This document shows, in pieces, positions 11,495 through 25,107 of a DNA stretch of 64,000 nucleotides. How positions within the stretch are numbered: position 1 is the stretch's first letter; each line of letters starts with the position of its first letter. Source of the DNA: Neoechinorhynchus agilis (lineage: Eukaryota > Acanthocephala). The notes below the pieces were generated by a model. The model had not been told where the DNA came from. It did not search any database and saw only the letters and a program-made list of their open reading frames with translations. The position numbers and the translations under genes were made by a program. The stretch is taken from positions 11,346,001-11,410,000 of the forward strand of contig CM121341.1 of assembly GCA_051530055.1 (NCBI GenBank), read 5' to 3'.

Positions 11495-13445
11495 ACATTT
11501 TAACTACCTGAAGAAGTCCTACGAAACGGACGAAATATTGTAAAAAAGAATTAATAAATCTCTAAACTAGACGAAATGAAATACATCCATGAACAAATTC
11601 TTTACAGCAACCAAACAGATCCTTGGTTTATCTGTTTACTAAAAAAATCAAAATTGTAAACTGAGATTTCAGTGCGAATTAAACACTTTTACAACCTGAA
11701 GAAGTTCTACGAAACGGACGAAATATTGTAAAAAAAGAATTAATAAATCTCTAAATCAGACGAAATAAAATACATCCATGAACAAATTCTTTACAACAAC
11801 CAAACAGATCCTTGGTTTATCTCTTTATTAAAAAAATCAAAACTGTGGACTGAGATTTCCAGTGCGGATTAAACACTTTTACAACCTGAAGAAGTCCTAC
11901 GAAAAGGACGAAATATTGTAAAAAAAGAATTAATAAATCTCTAAACCAGACGAAATGAAATACATCCATGAACAAATTCTTTACAACAAAAAACAGATCC
12001 TTGGTTTATCTGTTTACTAAAAAAATCAAAATTGTAAACTAAGATTCCAGTGCGAATTAAACACTTTTACAACCTGAAGAAGTCCTACGAAACGGACGAA
12101 ATATTGTAAAAAAGAATTAATAAATCTCTAAATCAGACGAAATAAAATACATCCATGAACAAATTCTTTACAACAACCAAACAGATCCTTGGTTTATCTC
12201 TTTATTAAAAAAATCAAAACTGTGGACTGAGATTTCCAGTGCGGATTAAACACTTTTACAACCTGAAGAAGTCCTACGAAAAGGACGAAATATTGTAAAA
12301 AAAGAATTAATAAATCTCTAAATCAGACGAAATGAAATACATCCATGAACAAATTCTTTACAACAACAAACAGATCCTTGGTTTATCTGTTTACTAAAAA
12401 AATCAAAATTGTAAACTGAGATTCCAGTGCGAATTAAACACTTTTACAACCTGAAGAAGTCCTACGAAACGGACGAAATATTGTAAAAAAGAATTAATAA
12501 ATCTCTAAATCAGACGAAATAAAATACATCCATGAACAAATTCTTTACAACAACAAACAGATCCTTGGTTTATCTCTTTATTAAAAAATCAAAACTGTGG
12601 ACTGAGATTTCCAGTGCGGATTAAACACTTTTACAACCTGAAGAAGTCCTACGAAAAGGACGAAATATTGTAAAAGAATTAATAAATCTCTAAACCAGAC
12701 GAAATGAAATACATCCATGAACAAATTCTTTACAACAAAAAACAGATCCTTGGTTTATCTGTTTACTAAAAAAATCAAAATTGTAAACTAAGATTCCAGT
12801 GCGAATTAAACACTTTTACAACCTGAAGAAGTCCTACGAAAGGACGAAATATTGTAAAAAAGAATTAATAAATCTCTAAATCAGACGAAATAAAATACAT
12901 CCATGAACAAATTCTTTACAACAACCAAACAGATCCTTGGTTTATCTCTTTATTAAAAAAATCAAAACTGTGGACTGAGATTTGCGGTTAAACACTTTTA
13001 CAACCTGAAGAAGTCCTACGAAAGGACGAAATATTGTAAAAAAAGAATTAATAAATCTCTAAATCAGACGAAATAAAATACATCCATGAACAAATTCTTT
13101 ACAACAACAAACAGATCCTTGGTTTATCTCTTTATTAAAAAAATCAAAACTGTGGACTGAGATTTCCAGTGCGGATTAAACACTTTTACAACCTGAAGAA
13201 GTCCTACGAAAAGGACGAAATATTGTTACAAAAGGAATTAATAAATCTCTAAATCAGACGAAATGAAATACATCCATGAACAAATTCTTTACAACAGCCA
13301 AACAGATCCTTGGTTTATCTGTTTATTAAAAAATCAAAATTATGGACTGACGTTCCAGTGCGGATTAAACACCTTTACAACCTGAAGAAGTCTTACAAAA
13401 CGGGCGAAATATTGTCAAAAAAGGAATTAATAAATTTCTATATTA
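11495..13445. repeat. satellite A, ~188-bp unit, ~10.5 copies in dimers
   Basis: The phrase CCTGAAGAAGTCCTACGAAA starts at 11508, 11695, 11884, 12073, 12262, 12450, 12638, 12823, 13002, 13192 and 13381. Two monomer types alternate through most of the array: type 1 has AAAATTGTAAACT and ACGAAACGG, type 2 has AAAACTGTGGACT and ACGAAAAGG. This gives a ~376-bp higher-order unit. Each monomer carries a hammerhead-like box (CTGAAGA, GTCC/GGAC hairpin, GAAATATTG). Confidence 0.93.
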
Positions 13446-14500
13446 CAAAATATATTAGAAATTCTTCAACTGCGCTTCAAAATCAGAGCGTCCTACATTC
13501 ACTTTCAAATGAGCGATTTAACCTTTATCCTGGCAATGGAATTTCATTTCTAAAAATTTGCCTTTTAAACCTCAACCTTCCCTATTTTATATTGATTCTT
13601 TAACATTGACCGAAATTGGCAGAAATCGCGTCACGTCGTAGTCTGCGAGAAAAAATACTGGCAAAAAATGACAAAAACGAAACCCCGTTGAGCCTGAGGT
13701 TTAAAAAACGTATCTTAAGGAATGAAGTTAACTCACATTTCCGGCTGATCCTGCTTATAACCTTTATTGGTTTCTTATGCTTAAAACCCTTTATTCTAAG
13801 TGTTGAAGTGAGTCGTTTTTCAAGGCTGATAGTTTTCCCTGGGCACACAGCCCAGGAACAAATTATTCGTCATGGACTTCAGCATTTAGAATAGTGAGAA
13901 GAACCCTCTAAATCAATGGAATTCTTGAAAACATAGTCCTTTGATACGCCTTTCCTCTTGTCTTAACCCCTAGCAATTTCCGGTGCCACTAAGCAGTCGG
14001 TAATTGCTTGGAGTGTGCTACAAATAGATTGAAAAATTTTCGCGGGCTCATTTTACACCCGTTACCTAGGACTTGTACGGCTAAACACGATTGCGTGACA
14101 AAAGATGACGTACCGATGAAATAATCAAGTTTTCGAAAATGGTCACTTGAGCTGTTCTAATCGAAGAAGAAAATATTTTTTTTCGAGAGTTTTCGCCGAC
14201 TTACGGCGTAAGCTTAGAAGTTGTTTCGCAAAGAAAAAGATCTTGCTTTCAGCATTTCAACATCCCCATTTTCGAACACTTAGACTCTTAAATATGAATA
14301 GCTCCGGGGCGCGCACACACTCACACAATCCACCTCGACCAAATGAACGAAGGAAATCAAAGTAGTGATTTTAAAGTAAAGTAATTGCACGTTGCTTCGT
14401 ACTCGATCCAGCGGTCGGCGATAAGGCATTATGAAAAGGTCGTTTGATGACCCCTTAAGTATCTAAACATTTGCAAAGTTTTTAGATATCTCGTACGCGT
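13446..14500. other. intergenic with one foldback-arm fragment
   Basis: No gene recognised; the open frame at 13616-13894 has no domain. At about 13795-13870 a fragment with GGCTGATAGTTTTCCCTGGG and the small palindrome CTGGGCACACAGCCCAG matches arms of the tRNA-like foldback family (37.9, 52.4 and 54.3 kb). Confidence 0.5.
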
Positions 14501-14504
14501 CATC

Positions 14505-17500
14505 TTTCAAAATATCTCAATACGTTTTATCCGGGGAGGGGATTATGATCAACACAATGCTTTTATCAAAAAGGATTTCCTCTCTCGCTCTTGATGATTA
14601 AAGAATGCTTAACAAACTGGAAAATGAGTCAGAACTCCAAAATGTGGTTCAAATACCTTCGAGAAATATTGGCAAAATGCCATTAGGTAAAAACGATAGA
14701 TCGCATTTTGATATTGAAGCACAAAAAGATTTCGAATATCGTTAAAGTGCGCTTCTTTAATCGATGACAAAAGAGCTTGGCGATATACGACCACTTTTTT
14801 TCTATTATAACGCTAAAAATCTTTTATTTTCGAAATAATTACTGATGAGATGAGACTTCTAAATATCTCAATATGTTTTATCCGGGGATGGGGATTATGA
14901 TCAACACAACGCTATTATCCCAAAGGATTTCCTCTCTCGCTCTTGATGATTAAAGAATGCTTAACAAACTGGAAAATAAGTCAGAACCCCAGAATGTGGT
15001 TCAAATGCCTTCAAGAATTATTGGCACAATGCCATTAGGTAAAAACGATGGATCGCATTTTGATATTGAAGCACAAAAAGATTTCGAATATCGCTAAAGT
15101 GCGCTTCTTTAATCGATGACAAAAGAGCTTGGCGATATACGACCACTTTTTTCAATTATAACGCTAAAAATCTTTTATTTTCGAAATAATGACTGATGAG
15201 ATGAGACTTCTAAATATCTCAATATGTTTTATCCGGGGAAGGGGATTATGATCAACACAACGCTATTATCCCAAAGGATTCCCCTCTCGGTCTTGATGAT
15301 TAAAGAATGCTTAACAAACTGGAAAATAAGTCAGAACCCCAGAATGTGGTTCAAATGCCTTCAAGAATTATTGGCACAATGCCATTAGGTAAAAACGATG
15401 GATCGCATTTTGATATTGAAGCACAAAAAGATTTCGAATATCGCTAAAGTGCGCTTCTTTAATCGATGACAAAAGAGCTTGGCGATATACGACCACTTTT
15501 TTCAATTATAACGCTAAAAATCTTTTATTTTCGAAATAATGACTGATGAGATGAGACTTCTAAATATCTCAATATGTTTTATCCGGGGAAGGGGATTATG
15601 ATCAACACAACGCTATTATCCCAAAGGATTCCCCTCTCGGTCTTGATGATTAAAGAATGCTTAACAAACTGGAAAATCAGTGCGAACTCCAAAATGTGGT
15701 TCAAATACAATCGAGAAATTTTGGCAAAATGCCATTAGGTAAAAACGATGGATCGCATTTTGATATTGAAGCACAAAAGATTTCGAATATCGTTCAAGTG
15801 CGCTTCTTTAATCGATGACAAAAGAGCTTGGCGATATACGACCACTTTTTTCAATTATAACGCTAAAAATCTTTTATTTTCGAAATAATTACTGATGAGA
15901 TGTGACTTCTAAATATCTCAATACGTTTTATCCGGGGATGGGGATTATGATCAACATAACGCTATTATCCCAAAGGATTCCCTTCTCGGTCTAGATGATT
16001 AAAGAATGCTTAACAAACTGGAAAATAAGTCAGAACCCCAGAATGTGGTTCAAATGCCTTCAAGAATTATTGGCACAATGCCATTAGGTAAAAACGATGG
16101 ATCGCATTTTGATATTGAAGCACAAAAAGATTTCGAATATCGTTAAAGTTCGCTTCTTTAATCGATGACCAAAGAGTTTGGCGATATACGACTACTTTTT
16201 TCAATTAAAACGCTAAAAATCTTTTATTTTCGAAATAATTACTGATGAGATGTGACTTCTAAATATCTCAATACGTTTTATCCGGGGATGGGGATTATTA
16301 TCAACACAACGCTATTATCCCAAAGGATTCCCTTCTCGGTCTTGATGATTAAAGAATGCTTAACAAACTGGACAATAAGTCAGAACCCCAGAATGTGGTT
16401 CAAATGCCTTCAAGAATTATTGGACAATGCCATTAGGTAAAAATGATGGGTCGCATTTTAATATTGAAGCACAAAAAGATTTCGAATATCGTTAAAGTTC
16501 GCTTCTTTAATCGATGACCAAAGAGTTTGGCGATATACGACTACTTTTTTCAATTAAAACGCTAAAAATCTTTTATTTTCGAAATAATTACTGATGAGAT
16601 GAGACTTCTAAATATCTCAATACGTTTTATCCGGAAAGGGCATTATGATCAACACAACGCTATTATCCCAAAGGATTTCCTCTCTCGCTCTCGATGATTA
16701 AAGAATGCTTAACAAACTGGAAAATCAGTGCGAACTCCAAAATGTGATTCAAATACCTTCGAGAATTATTGGCAAATGCCATTAGGTAAAAAGATGGATC
16801 GCATTTTAATATTGAAGCACAAAAAGATTTCGAATATCGTTAAAGTTCGCTTCTTTAATCGATGACAAAGATTTGGCGATATACGACTACTTTTTTCAAT
16901 TATAACGCTAAAAATCTTTTATTTTCGAAATAATGACTGATGAGATGAGACTTCTAAATATCTCAATACGTTTTATCCGGGGATGGGATTATGATCAACA
17001 CAACGCTATTATCCCAAAGGATTTCCCCTCTCGCTCTTGATGATTAAAGAATGCTTAACAAACTGGAAAATCAGTGCGAACTCCAAAATGTGATTCAAAT
17101 ACCTTCGAGAAATATTGGCAAAATGCCATTAGGTAAAAAAGATGGGTCGCATTTTAATATTGAAGCACAAAAAGATTTCGAATATCGTTAAAGTGCGCTT
17201 CTTTAATCGATGACAAAAGAGTTTGGCGATATACGACTACTTTTTTCAATTATAACGCTAAAAATCTTTTATTTTCGAAATAATGACTGATGAGATGAGA
17301 CTTCTAAATATCTCAATACGTTTTATCCGGGGAGGGGATTATGATCAACACAACGCTATTATCCCAAAGGATTTCCTCTCTCGCTCTTGATGATTAAAGA
17401 ATGCTTAACAAACTGGAAAATAAGTGCGAACTCCAAAATGTGATTCAAATACCTTCGAGAAATATTGGCACAATGCCATTAGGTAAAAATGATGGGTCGC

Positions 17501-20500
17501 ATTTTAATATTGAAGCACAAAAAGATTTCGAATATCGTTAAAGTGCGCTTCTTTAATCGATGACAAAAGAGCTTGGCGATATACGACTACTTTTTTCAAT
17601 TATAACGCTAAAAATCTTTTATTTTCGAAATAATGACTGATGAGATGAGACTTCTAAATATCTCAATACGTTTTATCCGGGGATGGGAATTATGATCAAC
17701 ACAACGCTATTATCCCAAAGGATTTCCCCTCTCGCTCTCGATGATTAAGGAATGCTTAACAAACTGGAAAATCAGTGCGAACTCCAAAATGTGATTCAAA
17801 TACCTTCGAGAAATATTGGCAAAATGCCATTAGGTAAAAATGATTGATCGCATTTTAATATTGAAGCACAAAAGATTTCGAATATCGTTAAAGTGCGCTT
17901 CTTTAATCGATGACAAAAGAGTTTCGCGATATACGACTACTTTAATCAATTATAACGCCAAAAATCTTTTATTTTCGAAATAATTACCGATGAGATGAGA
18001 CTTCTAAATATCTCAATACGTTTTATCCGGGAAGGGGATTATGATCAACAAAACGCTATTATCCCAGAGGATTTCCTCTCTCGCACTTGATGATTAAAGA
18101 ATGCTTAACAAACTGGAAAATCAGTGCGAACTCCAAAATGTGGTTCAAATACCATCGAGAAATTTTGGCAAAATGCCATTAGGTAAAAACGACGGATCGC
18201 ATTTACATATTGAAGCACAAAAAGATTTCGAATATCGCTAAAGTTCGCTTCATTAATCGATGACCAAGGAGTTTGGCGATATACGACTACTTTTTTCAAT
18301 TATAACGCTAAAAATCTTTTATTTTCGAAATAATTACTGATGAGATGAGACTTCTAAATATCTCAATACGTTTTATCCGGGGAAGGGGATTAAGATCAAC
18401 ACAACGCTATAATCCCAAAGGATTTCCCCAATCGCTCTCGATGATTAAAGAATGCTTAACAAACTGGAAAATCAGTGCGAACTCCAAAATGTGATTCAAA
18501 TACCTTCGAGAAATATTGGCAAAATGCCATTAGGTAAAAACGATGGATCGCATTTTAATATTGAAGCACAAAAAGATTTCGAATATCGTTAAAGTTCGCT
18601 TCTTTAATCGATGACCAAAGAGTTTGGCGATATACGACTACTTTTTTCAATTATAACGCTAAAAATCTTTTATTTTCGAAATAATGACTGATGAGATGAG
18701 ACTTCTAAAAATCTCAATACGTTTTATCCGGGGATGGGGATTATGATCAACACAACGCTATTATCCCAAAGGATTTCCTCTCGCTCTCGATGATTAAAGA
18801 ATGCTTAACAAACTGGAAAATAAGTGCGAACTCCAAAATGTGGTTCAAATACCTTCGAGAAATATTGGCAAAATGCCATTAGGTAAAAAAGATGGGTCGC
18901 ATTTTTATATTGAAGCACAAAAAGATTTCGAATATCGTTAAATTGCGCTTCTTTAATCGATAACAAAAGAGCTTGGCGATATACGACTACTTTTTCAATT
19001 ATAACGCTAAAAATCTTTTATTTTCGAAATAATTACCGATGAGATGAGACTTCTAAATATCTCAATACGTTTTATCCGGGAAGGGGATTATGATCAACAC
19101 AACGCTATTATCCCAAAGGATTTCCTCTCTCGCTCTTGATGATTAAAGAATGCTTAACAAACTGGAAAATAAGTGCGAACTCCAAAATGTGATTCAAATA
19201 CCTTCGAGAAATATTGGCAAAATGCCATTAGGTAAAAATGATGGGTCGCATTTTAATATTGAAGCACAAAAGATTTCGAATATCGTTAAAGTGCGCTTCT
19301 TTAATCGATGACAAAGGAGCTTGGCGATATACGACTACTTTTTTCAATTATAACGCTAAAAATCTTTTATTTTCGAAATAATGACTGATGAGACTTCTAA
19401 ATATCTCAATACGTTTTATCCGGGGATGGGGATTATGATCAACACAACGCTATTATCCCAAAGGATTTCCTCTCTCGCTCTTGATGATTAAAGAATGCTT
19501 AACAAACTGGAAAATAAGTTCGAACTCCAAAATGTGGTTCAAATACCTTCGAGAAATATTGGCAAAATGCCATTAGGTAAAAATGATGGGTCGCATTTTA
19601 ATATTGAAGCACAAAAGATTTCGAATATCGTTAAAGTGCGCTTCTTTAATCGATGACAAAAGAGTTTGGCGATATACGACTACTTTTTTCAATTATAACG
19701 CTAAAAATCTTTTATTTTCGAAATAATGACTGATGAGATGAGACTTCTAAATATCTCAATACGTTTTATCCGGGGATGGGGATTATGATCAACACAACGC
19801 TATTATCCCAAAGGATTTCCTCTCTCGCTCTTGATGATTAAAGAATGCTTAACAAACTGGAAAATAAGTGCGAACTCCAAAATGTGGTTCAAATACCTTC
19901 GAGAAATATTGGCAAAATGCCATTAGGTAAAAATGATGGGTCGCATTTTAATATTGAAGCACAAAAGATTTCGAATATCGTTAAAGTGCGCTTCTTTAAT
20001 CGATGACAAAAGAGTTTGGCGATATACGACTACTTTTTTCAATTATAACGCTAAAAATCTTTTATTTTCGAAATAATTACCGATGAGATGAGACTTCTAA
20101 ATATCTCAATACGTTTTATCCGGGGAAGCGGAATATGATCAACAAAACGCTATTATCCCAAAGGATTTCCTCTATCGCTCTTGATGATTAAAGAATGCTT
20201 AACAAACTGGAAAATAAGTCAGAACCCCAGAATGTGATTCAAATACCTTCGAAAATTATTGGCAAAATGCCATTAGGTAAAAAAGATGGGTCGCATTTTA
20301 ATATTGAAGCACAAAAAGATTTCGAATATCGTTAAAGTGCGCTTCATTAATCGATGACCAAAGAGTTTGGCGATATACGACTACTATCTTCAATTATAAC
20401 GCTATAAATTCTTTATTTTCGAAATAATGACTGATGAGATGAGACTTCTAAATATCTCAATACGTTTTACCCTGGGATGGGGATTATGATCAACACAACG

Positions 20501-22715
20501 CTGTTATCCCAAAGGATTTGCTCTCTCGCTCTTGATGATTAAGGAATGCTTAACAAATTTTAAAAATCAGTTCGAACTCCAAAATGTGGTTCAAATACCT
20601 TCGAGAAATATTGGCACAATGCCATTAGATAAAAATGATGGGTCGAATTTTAATATTGAAGCACAAAAAGATTTCGAATATCGTTAAAGTGCGCTTCTTT
20701 AATCGATGACAAAAGAGTTTGGCGATATACGACTACTTTTTTCAATTATAACGCTAAAAATCTTTTATTTTCGAAATAATTACCGATGAGATGATACTTC
20801 TAAATATCTCAATACGTTTTATCCGGGGAGGGGATTATGATCAACACAACGCTATTATCCCAAAGGATTCCCCTCTCGCTCTCGATGATTAAAGAATGCT
20901 TAACAAACTGGAAAATAAGTGCGTACTCCAAAATGTGATTCAAATACCTTCGAGAAATATTGGAAAATGCCATTAGGTAAAAAAGATGGGTCGCATTTTA
21001 ATATTGAAGCACAAAAAGATTTCGAATATCGTTAAAGTTCGCTTCTTTAATCGATGACCAAAGAGTTTGGCGATATACGACTACTTTTTTCAATTATAAC
21101 GCTAAAAATCTTTTATTTTCGAAATAATTACTGATGAGATGTGACTTCTAAATATCTCAATACGTTTTATCCGGGGATGGGATTATGATCAACACAACGC
21201 TATTATCCCAAAGGATTCCTCTCGCTCTGATGATTAAAGAATGCTTAAAAACTGGAAAATAGTGAACCCAAATGTTTCAAATCCTTAGAATTTGGAAATG
21301 CATTAGGTAAAGAGTCGTTTTTATTGAAGCGATTCGAATTCGTATTTTTACGATAAGTTGGTTGTTTTTTGTTTTTGTTGGGCTTAAATCTCATAGTTTT
21401 ATCCGGGGTTATGATCAACACAACGCTTTATCCCAAAGGATTTCTCTCTCGCTCTTGATGATTAAGAATGCTTAAATAAAATAGTGAACTCCAAATGTGT
21501 TCAAATACCTTCGAGAAATATTGGCAAATGCCATTAGTAAAAAGAGGGTCGTTTTATATTGAAGCACAAAAGATTTCGAATATCGTTAATGCGCTTCTTT
21601 AATCGATACAAAGAGTTGGCGATATACGACTACTTTTTCAATTATAACGCTAAAATCTTTTATTTTCGAAATAATACGATGAGATGAACTTCTAAAATCT
21701 CAATACGTTTTATCCGGAGGGATTATGATCAAACAACGCTATATCCCAAAGGATTTCCCCTCTCGCTTGATGATTAAGAATGCTTAACAAATGGAAAATA
21801 GTCGACTCCAAAATGTGATTCAATACCTTCGAGAATATTGGCAAAATGCTTAGGTAAAAAGATGGGTCGCATTTTATATTGAACACAAAAAGATTTCGAA
21901 TATCGTTAAATCGCTTTTTAATCGATGACAAAGAGTTTGGCGATATACGACTACTTTTTTCAATTATAACGCTAAAAATCTTTTATTTTCGAAATAATTA
22001 CTGATGAGATGTGACTTCTAAATATCTCAATACGTTTTATCCGGGGATGGGATTATGATCAACACAACGCTATTATCCCAAAGGATTTCCTCTCTCGCTC
22101 TTGATGATTAAAGAATGCTTAAAAACCTGGAAAATCGGTCAGAACTCCAGAACGTGGTTCAAATACCTTTGAGAAATATTGGCAAAATGTCATTAGGTAA
22201 AAAAGATGGGTCGCATTTTAATATTGAAGCACAAAAAGATTTCGAATATCGTTAAAGTGCGCTTCTTTAATCGATGACCAAAGAGTTTGGCGATATACGA
22301 CTACTTTTTTCAATTATAACGCTATAAATCCTTTATTTTCGAAATAATGAATGATGAGATGAGACTTCTAAATATCTCAATACGTTTTATCCGGGGATGG
22401 GGTTTATGATCAACACAATGCTTTTATCAAAAAGGATTTCCTCTCTCGCTCTTGATGATTAAAGAATGCTTAACAAACTGGAAAATGAGTCAGAACTCCA
22501 AAATGTGGTTCAAATACCTTCAAGAAATATTGGCAAAATGCCATTAGGTAAAAACGATGGATCGCATTTTAATATTGAAGCACAAAAAGATTTCGAATAT
22601 CGTTAAAGTTCGCTTCATTAATCGATGACAAAAGAGCTTGGCGATATACGACTACTTTTTTCAATTATAACGCTAAGAATCTTTTATTTTCGAAACAATG
22701 ACTGATGAGATGAAT
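14505..22715. repeat. satellite B, ~348-bp unit, ~23-24 copies
   Basis: Head-to-tail units marked by CAATACGTTTTATCCGGGG at about 14520, 14870, 15220, 15570, 15920, 16268 and so on to 22380. Each continues with GATTATGATCAACACAACGC, CATTAGGTAAAAA and ATTTCGAATATCG, and ends in CTGATGAGATGAGACTTC. No unit is coding. Units at about 21205-21950 are riddled with single-base losses, unlike their neighbours. A single displaced unit lies at 40098-40440, and a part-unit at 38345-38515. Confidence 0.95.
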
Positions 22716-23010
22716 CGTCCTCTTTCGAAATATCTCGATACTTTTTATCCGGGGATGGAGATTATGATTACGACAACTCTTTCATCTTGAAGGAAAAGGA
22801 GAATTGATTTTCTAGAACTTTATTTTCTAGCTTTTTATTTTCAGTAAAAAAAGAGTGGGTTGCAAGAGTCGACAAGTGCTCATAGATCGGCACCATTTAA
22901 ACAACAAACTTCAATTGTTCTGTTTCGAAATACCTCAATGCGTTTTATCCGGGCGAGGGGATTATGATCACCACAACTCTATCATCCCAAAGGATTTCCT
23001 GTCTCGATGA
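22716..23010. repeat. diverged satellite-B-related fragments at the array edge
   Basis: Two diverged heads of the B unit follow the array: GAAATATCTCGATACTTTTT at about 22727 and GAAATACCTCAATGCGTTTT at about 22925. Each runs on into TATCCGGG and a GGATTATGAT-type phrase, with unrelated sequence between. The first keeps the box CTGATGAG (22702) to CGAAATAT (22726). Confidence 0.7.
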
Positions 23011-23311
23011 ATAACGCTTGTTTCTTCAAAAACGTTTTGTTACGACATTTAACGTGTTATTTCTCTAGGGCAAAGTTAACAAACCTCGTTGGTTTGGTGT
23101 ACCTTAGAAAGGATGACGTAAATATTCTTATGCTGAAACTTGACGTCACATAATACCGAATTCGGTAATCAATTATTTGGTCGGTATTATGAGAGCCGAG
23201 CATCTGACCCTCACAGTGGTTTTCAAAAACACGTTGGGCGATATCTATGGAATGTGCGGCCAAGGAAAATTATCGGTATTGGAAAAGACCTCACCTGGAC
23301 AATTAGAATAA

Positions 23312-23640
23312 ATAATAATAACACGTTTTATTGATTTTTGTGTTTAAGAAATTAGACCCATGTACCTTTGGGTCCTCATAAACACACAGATATTCCGTTT
23401 TTTGGTACGTCCGTTCGGATGGGAATGTTCGGTCTGAGGATGTCCGATTGGAAATATCGGGTCGGGGATGTCCGTTTCTGCCCTTCCAACCCGCCCGGAC
23501 TCGTAATCCCCTCCAAAATCAAGAACTGCATTCATTGAACAAATCAGAACTCAAGTATTTATGAGGACCCAAACGGGGACATGGGTCCTGTTCTTTGTGC
23601 ATTAACAAATAAAACGTGTGGTTATTATAAAATCAGGTTA
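23312..23640. repeat. foldback element F2 (family X)
   Basis: The left arm (23312-23395) and right arm (23555-23640) are inverted copies. Outer ends read ATAATAACACGTTTTATT or similar, then GACCCATG and TTTGGGTCCTCATAAA. The middle is GC-rich with short repeats of GGATGTCCG. Related single fragments occur at 8200-8405, 10055-10120 and 59085-59215. Confidence 0.8.
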
Positions 23641-24420
23641 TTGTTCGCAGGAGTGCTTGTAAGGTTGGTCTTTCCTCAGGTTTATTTCAAGTTCTGATAT
23701 CCTAGAAGATTGGGCAGCATGGAAAAGGGAGCGTATACATAGGGAGAAACGGCTAGCCAGTCTTAAAAAGACAAATTCGTTTATATAGTGCACTGTCAAA
23801 ATAAGTGACTTCACATTTATGTGGACCATATTTTCAAGCTAATAGCGAACAGAAATGTCTTTATTGTTTCACCTAAGGAATTATTTCAGATCTACGCACA
23901 GTTAGAATGCATCAACCCTTATTTCCGGATTCTCTATTAAACATTGCTAAAAAAAGCCCGATTTTTGAGACTGTTGAAAGAACATTGAACTTCAAAATCA
24001 GAACGTATTTGGTCAGGTGAAATAAAAAATTTAATACGATATTTCGTTCTCTACGCGTGGGAACTTCTTAACAATATTGTTTGTTGAGAAAGACTACAGG
24101 TATTTCTTCTTCCAAAATCCGATCAATGTACATTAACAACAAAAATTATTGTTTGAAGATTGAATTGTTCATGTTTTTTTATGGTGGAAAATTCCTTGAT
24201 ATTTCCACCATAAACAAACACTAAAATTTTATTCCATTTCCACGATGAAATCTATCATCCCGAATTTGGGTTCTCATGAACACTCGAGATTTGAAAGGAT
24301 AGATGAATTGATTTTGGACGGTCATGCAAGAAGGTCCAATATTAAAGAAAATTATCAGTCATTGATTCAAGGAGAGTGGATTATTTTTGAGCTCTAACTT
24401 CCACTCATTCCGTTCCACGT
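23641..24420. other. intergenic; LINE-tail-associated fragment at its left end
   Basis: 23641-23740 matches, on the minus strand, the box found beside LINE remnants at 43970-44080 and 58635-58735. The remainder has no recognisable gene. Confidence 0.45.
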
Positions 24421-24426
24421 GTCCAG

Positions 24427-24434
24427 TGACGTCA
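24427..24434. promoter_or_regulatory. CRE-like palindrome TGACGTCA
   Basis: A perfect TGACGTCA lies 95 bp upstream of the start codon of the membrane-protein gene at 24529. This is the binding site known for bZIP factors of the CREB/ATF class. Use as a promoter element is inferred from position only. Confidence 0.4.
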
Positions 24435-24528
24435 CAGCACTCAAATGAGTGCACCGCTCCTCCAATGGAAATTCTTCTCGCTTACGTAATCAAACGCACG
24501 CGTGGTGGTTAAAAATCGATTAGCACGT

Positions 24529-24998
24529 ATGGAGTTCGAGCTTTTCCTCTTGAACATGTGCAGCCTTTTAGCGTTTCATTCCGTTGTTTACACTCTGTTT
24601 GTAATAATGAGAGATTGGTCCAATTCTAACCGTCAGGTAAGTTTGAAAGAATGCTTAAAACTTTGCGTCAGAAATAAAATTAGATCCATAAATGCGTATG
24701 CACTCAGTGCGGACGTTTCAGTGTCGCTACGGATTCCGGTGACGTCAATGAATATAACGTTTTATTAAGAGAAGAAGATTCAAATGGACTGAAGGTAAGA
24801 ACGGATTTATGCGCAAGGATACATCTTCGTTTTCCTAAAAAACAGGGCTATAGATTGAACGTGAGTTCATGCTCAAATCATGATTACGCCAATGGAGGAT
24901 CAATGGACGATTTGAAACAGCAAAAAGGAAAGGGCAGGCTCTCGAAGATTTGTTCCAAACTCAGAAGAGTCCCTTTCAATAGACGGAGAGAGAATTGA
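24529..24998 (+). CDS. small single-pass membrane protein, 3 exons, 115 residues
   Basis: Not recognised as a known family. Exons 24529-24636, 24708-24794 and 24846-24998 join in phase 0. Donors GTAAGT and GTAAGA are consensus and introns are 71 and 51 bp, matching SMU1 intron sizes. Residues 4-29 (ELFLLNMCSLLAFHSVVYTL onward) form a hydrophobic signal anchor. The rest is polar, with an acidic stretch (LLREEDSNGLK) and a basic end (KLRRVPFNRRREN). The ATG follows TTAG by 5 nt. The exons are individually too short to stand out as open frames, so the support is the agreement of phase and splice sites. Expression data would be needed to exclude chance. Confidence 0.5.
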
Positions 24999-25107
24999 AA
25001 ACGTGATACGTTAACTTATCCTATAGGAAATCATTTTGGAAGAAAAAGAATATTGCTTAAGTTCTCGTGGATTCTTTCGTTTAAAAGTTTTTATTACGTA
25101 AAGATTT

